Assembly (NCBI GenBank): GCA_024699855.1
Contig: JAMPIQ010000002.1
Span: 13,888,001-13,952,000 of the forward strand
Direction of reading: 5' to 3'
From: Aphelenchoides besseyi
Lineage: Eukaryota > Nematoda > Chromadorea > Rhabditida > Aphelenchoididae
Length of the DNA stretch: 64,000 nucleotides
Position numbers and translations under genes: made by a program. The notes below the pieces were generated by a model. The model worked only from the letters and a program-made list of their open reading frames with translations. It was not told the DNA's origin and searched no databases. Positions 57,699-64,000 of the stretch are shown piece by piece (positions within the stretch are counted from its first letter, which is position 1; each line of letters opens with the position of its first letter).

Positions 57699-60414
57699 TC
57701 ATCGCCAATTGACCATAGTCGGACGTTTGCCATAAACATCGATTAGTTTTTCCATTGTGGTCGTAATGTGAGGACGAATTACTGGCATAGTAACTTTGTT
57801 TGCGAACACCACCAAACAAATCACACAGTCACGACGAACCGCCGATTCCGAAGCTTTTTCGTACATCTGAAACCCTTGGTTACGTACAATACGGTTATTG
57901 GACTTACGCAAAAGACCATTGGTACAACGGTTTCAACCAAATTTCGAGTGTCGGCTTCGCTCAAATTAAGAATCGCATGTGAAATTATCTTGACTGCTGC
58001 AGCGCATTTTTGTTGTGGTTGCTCTGGTGCCCGAATAATGTTTTTGAGAACGGGTAACAGCACGTCAATGGGCACGTTCTTGGCTAGAGAGGTCGTACAA
58101 TCTTCGATCGCTTTGACCAACGCCAAGTCGTTGTTTGCCAATTGCACGTCGATTAGACGATTGACCAACATTGTTACTTTTGCCGACATCGAATGTGATC
58201 GAGACGTCAATTCTTTCAAACATTTGAGTGCCGCACAACGAGCTTTGGTATCCACATTCTCTGTGATCAAATCAACGATTTTCGCGAACAGCGGATTGAA
58301 ATACGTGTCCCAGACGACGATAACACCGGAATGAATGATTTCAGCAAGTTCGTTGAGTGCTGGTTCGGCTTCTTTTAGCACTCTAAATAGCCGATTAGTT
58401 GCGAAAGAACATCGATTGTTATACTCTTTGTGATCTGTCAACGAAATGGCATCCAAAACAGCATTCAAATAAAGACATTGTTCTCGATTATTTCCCGCCA
58501 AGTCAGCAATCGTTCTTGTTTTCCACTAAATCAAAACACAAAGTTCAATGAATCTCGAGGAAACTCACGGATGTTTGAACTGTCGGAGTAGATTTGCTGA
58601 GAAGGTTGTCCGTTGCATCAAAAGATTTCTGAAGTCCATTTGTCTGAAAGTGAAGTGATCCTCTCCAACTGGTAATTGTATTAACATACTTTGATTTCGT
58701 GCTCATTAAAATTCCGAATATTCTCGCGATTCATCTGCGCCATTGCATATGCTTCGTGAGCCGGAACAACGTTGGGACGCGGTGCGGGCGAACGTTTCGG
58801 AGTCTGTAAAATGAGAATACGAACATAAAACTTATCGTATTAGATTACCAAACGCGGTGGAGTAACCGGAACGGGCTTAAAGTCAATCGTATTCTGTCTT
58901 CGTGTTTGTGAAGCAGATGGAGTGGCATTGGCTCGAACAACTAAAACAAATCGAACTCATGAACTCGAATCCTTGATTCCTCACAATTCTTCGCCGACGA
59001 TTGTCCATTACGGCCGGGAGAGTTTTGTCGACTGACGGCTAGAAATTCAAAAAACCATTAGACCTGGGCCCATTAACAAATGTAATACGTACGACTTTTT
59101 GCCGTTGGAATCGCAAAGTTGTTGCGTCCTGGCGGTGATCCTTGTCGACTTCCAGCTGAAGAAAACTGAACTTAAACCCGAAGACCAAAGACTTACGCTG
59201 TGAATTTGCTCTTGTGCTCGTTGCTGTTGGAGTTCTGGATCGCATACCCAAATTCGGCGCATGTCCTTGATTGGGTTTTGTTCGAAGTGTCATTGTTTCT
59301 GAAAAGTAGAAATCAAATCGTTTCCGTTCTCTTACTTTCTGGCGCAATAACTCGTTTCGCGGACAACATTCGAGAGCTCATGTCCGTAGCAGCGCGAGTA
59401 TCGAAGAAGTCTGAAATTTGGTTTTATGAAAAAGAAAGCAGAAACTTCGAGTACTTCTTGTACGGCTTGCAGATCGTGACAGTTGTGGCGGTTGAAAACT
59501 CTGAAAACATGAACAGCTTACAAAAAAAAATAAACAGTTACATCCGGTATCTTTTTGCTCAAAATCGTCAGAGCATCTCGAGTGGCTTCGCGTGCTGGTG
59601 GTCCCGCATCAGCAATTCCAAGATCAGTGAGTTCGCGAATCTTGACGGCATTCTTCTTCAATACATCCGCAGGCCACGATTCGGCGATGTCTCTTATGAG
59701 CTCCATAACGGCACCACGAACAAACCGTGATTTGCTCGTTTTCATGAATTCGAGGAGTAACGTGAAGATCTTCTGAGATTTTATATTCTGAAACCAAATG
59801 CAATAAGCGAATAAACAAAGCACCAACCTGACAAATGTAACTGGCGGTAATGGTTGCACCGGAAGAAACAACACGAATACTATTCTGACTGTACGGAATC
59901 AAAACTGCCAGTGCTTCAACAGCGAAATTCAACACATCGTGACCAAATGTTTTCACAACCATTGCAACAGTAAAACATCCTTCGTGCACAACTGCCGAAC
60001 GTTTGTCTTTGATTGCCAAAAGCAGCACCTCGTTCAACAAAACGCCCCAAGACAACAGTAGATCACGAGCATTAGAGCCTTCGTGTTTGATGACTGAGCG
60101 AATTTCCACCAACTAAAAACAATGAGAAAATAAAGGAAATCAAACTTACGATCTTGTTGAAAAGACGATAGTCCCGATCGGCGTCTTTGCTCATCTCAAT
60201 ATAGTTCGACAGACGTTTTTCAACATATTTGTGTGTGAATGGCTGAAATTGAAGATGCAAACTTCACTCCATCAATCTCTACCTCGACTGGCTGTGGAGC
60301 GTTTTCGAACGACTTCTCGAAGTCGTCTCTTGTCACTGCACCAGCTGAAAGCTGTCGATTCTCAATCAAACGGTCAAATCGAAACGTACCTTCTTTCTTC
60401 GCTATTCCCGTCAT
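57699..60414 (-). CDS. CLASP: CLASP-family microtubule regulator
   Basis: TOG-domain protein that stabilises microtubules at kinetochores and the cortex (cls-1/cls-2 in C. elegans). Sixteen exons: 60390-60414, 60283-60344, 60150-60242, 59828-60112, 59542-59787, 59446-59500, 59336-59410, 59197-59298, 59093-59155, 58985-59038, 58849-58940, 58690-58803, 58569-58643, 58425-58525, 57908-58382, 57699-57866; all in phase, 694 residues. An N-terminal TOG array (RSAVVHEGCFTVAMVVKTFG, SRFVRGAVMELI) leads to a Ser/Arg/Pro-rich linker with SR-x-SP and TPPRL motifs for microtubule and EB binding. A C-terminal CLASP domain (CAALKCLKELT, AVRRDCVICLVV) closes it. Shorter than human CLASP (about 1500), with probably one TOG domain fewer. 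A ttcag lies 9 nt before the ATG. Confidence 0.9.
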
Positions 60415-60843
60415 TTCAACTGCTGAAATTTCGGTTTGTTTATTCGTCGACACAATCACGCTCCAAAGTTTTGTGAAAGGCGGTTGCACGAACGTGCAGA
60501 CGCAGAGGACTCGAAAGTGAGAAGAACGCGCGAGCGGTTTCAGCGACGACAAATTCGCAAAGTTTTTCGGCACGTTCGTTTCCCAAACAGCCAACCAATT
60601 TCCCCGCTTTCCCGCTCTTTGACTCGAAACCGACGCTCAGCAAGTGCGTTTAGCCAAACGACTATCCGACGTATTGGGACGCAAAGAACGACCGCCTTAC
60701 ATTACCAGTGCATTTCACATCAATTAACCCTATGATTTGATCAATTTCAAAGGTCCGTTCATCGATTCAAAGCTACCAGTTGAAATAGTAAAAGTTTATT
60801 GATGGATATGCGTAAAAATGAACACAATACGAACTTCTCAACG
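60415..60843. other. CLASP 5' flank and SEC14-like 3' flank
   Basis: No gene seen. The plus frames here overlap CLASP exon 1-2 or are short. Confidence 0.5.
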
Positions 60844-62217
60844 TTAACTGCTGCGATTCACTATCTCTGTAGCGAATTTCAGTTTCATTTTCATCATTTT
60901 GCTGATATTTTTGAAATCAAAACTGATGGTGCAGTCCTCGTCGGCTTCAATCGACCCTTCTTCGGACAAAACCGGAGTGACCATTTTGAACTTGGGCAAA
61001 ATAAAGTTTGTGTTATCTGCAAACGAACTCGTTAACAACAACAAATTGAATCGCCCACTTACTTTTGGTTACTTTCAACTCGAAATCGCGGTTCGTGACA
61101 AATTCGTACAAAAGTTTTTGTCCTTTTTTCATTGCAAATTCCGTCGTGTACGAGTCTCCAGCATTTACTGCGAATTGATCGTAATGCACATCTTTGATTT
61201 GGTTTTTAATCCAAATTGATCCGTCAACCTAAACTCGTTCATTAAGCTCATTCATTGTCCTCTTTAACTTACCAAATAATCTTCTTTGGTCAGTTGTTTC
61301 GGATATATACATCCGTTTTCCATGTACGGAGCTTCGAACTGCTTTCTACCTTTGTATTCGACTGGAATCGCGTTGAGAGAAATGTATTTTTCCATGTCTG
61401 TTGGAATCGTTTGTGCAAAACTGAAGCGACCAAGCACTCGATCCGGCATTATCAACGACATGATTTTGAAGACAGCACCAAGAAAACGAGGTGGATTCGC
61501 AATCACCACGTGTTTCAGAAGTTCGCCGTAGTATTCCAACCAAATGTTTACCCGGTACTAAACAGATACCTGTAATTAAGGATGCAAACGATCAGTTTAC
61601 TTGGAAAAGTTTGTTGATTGGCGACATCGGATTGGCGTAATTGATCATCGACATGAACTTCATGTCAAAAACACAAACACCGTGTGAAGCACGGCCCGAT
61701 GTGGCTTCGTGTTCAATGACCATTCGTTGGAAGTATTCGCAATAACCAAAAAATATGCTCAGATAATCGCCGACACGAATTGATTTCACAACCTATGAAC
61801 ATTAAATGACCTGTACATTAATCATAATCTTACTTTTCCAGGATCAGGAACTCCCGTTTCAACGAAAACTATTCCATTGTCTTTTTCGTTAATCCAATTT
61901 TTGTCCAAACGTGACAAACTGAACATCTCGCAATAGCCAAGAACATCGGCTCGATCGAAAAAACCGTCCAATGTTTCGGGACGATCATAACCGAGAGCTT
62001 TTCGATTCGCCAAATACTCAATAAACTTGTCTTCACAAAGATCAAGATCCTATAAACTCTATTCTTATGTTCTCTGATTTCATAAGCTCACCAATTCGTA
62101 GTTATTTAGCCATCGATCTAAGTTGAAGTCAGTGTTCAATTCATCAGGTATCCGTTTTCCCAACCGTTGACGTAGTTCGTAGCGTTTTTGCTCCAAAAGC
62201 GTCTTCTCGAAAGTCAT
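60844..62217 (-). CDS. SEC14-like lipid-transfer protein (CRAL-TRIO plus GOLD)
   Basis: Cytosolic phosphatidylinositol/lipid carrier of the SEC14L type (ctg genes in C. elegans). Exons 62092-62217, 61834-62049, 61601-61792, 61273-61557, 61063-61228, 60844-61016; 385 residues, introns 41-46 bp. An N-terminal helical domain (DFNLDRWLNNYELDL) precedes the CRAL-TRIO fold with IANPPRFLGAVFKIMSLIMP, then the lid helix LKRL-like LGRFSF. The GOLD domain follows from about residue 270 (VNAGDSYTTEFAMKKGQKLLYEF...DCTISFDF). The last junction (61062/61017) needs the inner aagtaag donor to keep the frame. Confidence 0.88.
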
Positions 62218-63565
62218 CTTACACACCAATCAACAGACGAGTAAAAGGAATTAGTGGGATCAATCGAATAGAAAGAGAGAACGCGTTGTATTTGTGTTGG
62301 ATTCTAAGTGTTCGTGTTGATGAATTGAAGGCTAATAAACGCGAAAGAATGAGCAACGTAAGTTGAACCGAACGTAAAAGTTTTAGTCTTTTGTTGCTCT
62401 CCAATCGAACGGAAACTTCGATCCGCCGTAGATCCCGACCGAAAAGTCAAGAGCGAATTGAATGGAACGAGAAGTGACGATCTATGTGTGAAGAAGACTG
62501 AAACCTTCGACGATGTCTGTTGAATCAAAACCTTCCAACGACACGAAATGACGACAAAGTGCAGCCGATTTTTCTCGCTACTTTTCGCCGTTTACCTCGA
62601 TCTACTTTCGGTGGTAATTTCTGTCTTGCAAATCGGCGGCAGACGACACTCGAGACTTTCAAGATTTGCGTAATGGAAATCTGCGGGAAGACGAAGTGCT
62701 CGTTTGCACGATAAGCTCCCGATTTGGTGCGGCCGAATTTCTCGACAAACCGAATGTCGTCTTCTCTTCGGTTTTGATTCGTTGACCCAAATTCGGTATT
62801 TGAGGTAAAGCAACTGAGACGGAGGTCATCTGCCGCTCACGACTCCAAACCCCAACATCTTTTGGATTGCTGCCGATACGTGTGTTTTTTTGCATTAAAC
62901 TCCAAGTGTTTTCGGGTCAAATTGCATTCATATCCCCGAACTTCAAAACGAACAGTTGTTCTTTGTACTCCATGACGACAATCGTACGTCAGCTGCGGTT
63001 TCCAAAAATGAGTACTCGAATTGTCATGATCGCTATAAAAACAGGAAAGTGATAAACGAAGCGGAAAACACAGCAAATGCACGAAGACAGAAAAAACGAA
63101 GCGACAGAAGGTTTTGACTTGAACACACTTCTTCACGGCAACTTTCAGATCACCACTTTATAGCAACTGTTTTGCCGGTTTCGCTCGATCGCAAACTGAC
63201 TTTCAAATGACGAAAGAGCCGCAGTCGAAAAGACGACAAACTCGATCTATAAGCAAGCTCCTGTCGGACACACGACCTCCGACTCACTGCTGACAAGGAC
63301 CATTAAAATTAACCGTTTTCATCACTCAATCGAGAACTAAAAGATCAAGAAGGGCGACTTCCAACAACAATTGCTTAGTTCTAACGGTTCCACCTCTTAA
63401 TCTTCGAAAGTTTCCCACTTTTAACTGCCAATCCTTTGCAACTACTTCCGGAAGACAATCGGTTCAAATTCGTTTGTTCGAGTTGGTCACATTGCCGGAT
63501 TATTACGAAATGCAAATTAATTGCGAATTAGCGGGCTAATTCAACTGTCCGATCGTGCATGTGGG
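62218..63565. promoter_or_regulatory. divergent intergenic region
   Basis: 1.3 kb between two genes transcribed apart; both promoters should lie here. Minus frames at 62592-62813 and 62837-63136 show no domain. I see no defined motif. Confidence 0.4.
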
Positions 63566-64000
63566 ATGTCAGAAAAATTACGTGAAAGGGTATGTTGAAC
63601 TCACGAGTTTCGATTTATGAAAACTTTAGTTGGGCTACTTAAATAACGAGCTACATGATCTTCGACAAGTTCATCGCTCAACCAGTCCACACACACTGGT
63701 TAGCAGTTCACCCAGTCGATTGAGTCGATCGCCTCGACCACTAAAGTAAGAAGCCAGAACACTCCTAAGACTTCTATAAATCATATCATTAATTGGCAGA
63801 ATTCAGTTTCAATCATTCTTTTAACATTTTTGTAGATCCACAGACTATGCACCGAATCCAATCAGTAGTGTGGTTCAAACTCAACAATCGCAACCCACAA
63901 CTCCAACCACTGTGACTCATGATTCTCGACCGGACATCGTATCTTGGCCCGCGCCGCCTCCGGCTTCTACGGTTCTCAGTAAGAATGCCCAGCCATCTAA
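63566..64000 (+). CDS. Ser/Pro-rich protein, N-terminal part (partial)
   Basis: Exons 63566-63589, 63630-63745, 63836 to beyond the right edge; phases agree. The start MSEKLRER leads into a short helix (LGYLNNELHDLRQVHR), a Ser/Arg/Pro-rich segment (SSSPSRLSRSPRPLK) and a Gln/Thr/Pro-rich stretch. Only about 100 residues are visible. No domain recognised; the composition suits a cytoskeletal or nuclear scaffold. Confidence 0.7.

Noticed and set aside
62592..63136. Minus frames right of the SEC14-like gene
   Set aside because: Non-ATG starts, no domain, and they overlap each other in different frames.

Overview
The window is nuclear DNA from a small-genomed animal, most likely a nematode. The introns are tiny: nearly all those resolved here are 38-46 bp, with GT...AG ends and tttcag or tttag acceptors. 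Several start codons sit 0-11 nt behind an acceptor-like sequence, as expected for spliced-leader trans-splicing. One gene (32022-32975) matches, from memory, a tandem-PDZ family I know only from nematodes. The species cannot be named from sequence alone. Exon coordinates were placed by hand from reading frame, splice signals and family similarity.

Left part (1-16200): compact housekeeping genes. In order: an M-Ras-type GTPase (minus, runs off the left edge), a PDK1-like kinase without a PH domain (minus), the F-box/SPRY protein FSN-1/FBXO45 (minus, with a 17-nt exon), eIF5B (minus, 11 exons), the ALG1 mannosyltransferase (plus, 9 exons), phosphohistidine phosphatase (minus), a 2.5 kb gene-poor gap, an LRR-Ig transmembrane receptor (plus) and, tail to tail with it, a single-LIM muscle-LIM-type protein (minus) spread over four small exons.

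Middle part (17000-37500): transposon-rich. There are broken Helitron Pif1-type helicase copies, Tc-type remnants, at least four dispersed repeat families arranged as mosaics, and a tRNA-like inverted-repeat element. A Tc1/mariner-superfamily element lies at the centre of a 2.5 kb palindrome whose arms carry the promoter and signal-peptide exon of a neighbouring cysteine-rich secreted-protein gene. Among these lie two unrecognised genes (21620-22772; a one-pass membrane protein at 22971-24020) and the tandem-PDZ gene.

Right-middle part (36600-48200): broken or chimeric gene pieces. They are a truncated LRR protein, a decayed coiled-coil gene, a hormone-sensitive-lipase catalytic fragment joined to LRR sequence, a protein phosphatase 5 TPR fragment with two frameshifts, a WAC-like/transmembrane/HSP90-like chimera whose splice phases all agree, and the C-terminal MIDAS piece of midasin facing it. 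A second copy of the facing 3' ends of these last two genes lies at 34881-36110, so this block was copied at DNA level within the window.

Right part (49500-64000): ordinary genes return. They are a doublecortin-domain kinase (ZYG-8/DCLK, minus), an unknown basic/Ser-rich protein (minus), CLASP (minus, 16 exons), a SEC14/CRAL-TRIO-GOLD protein (minus) and the start of a Ser/Pro-rich gene (plus) leaving the right edge.
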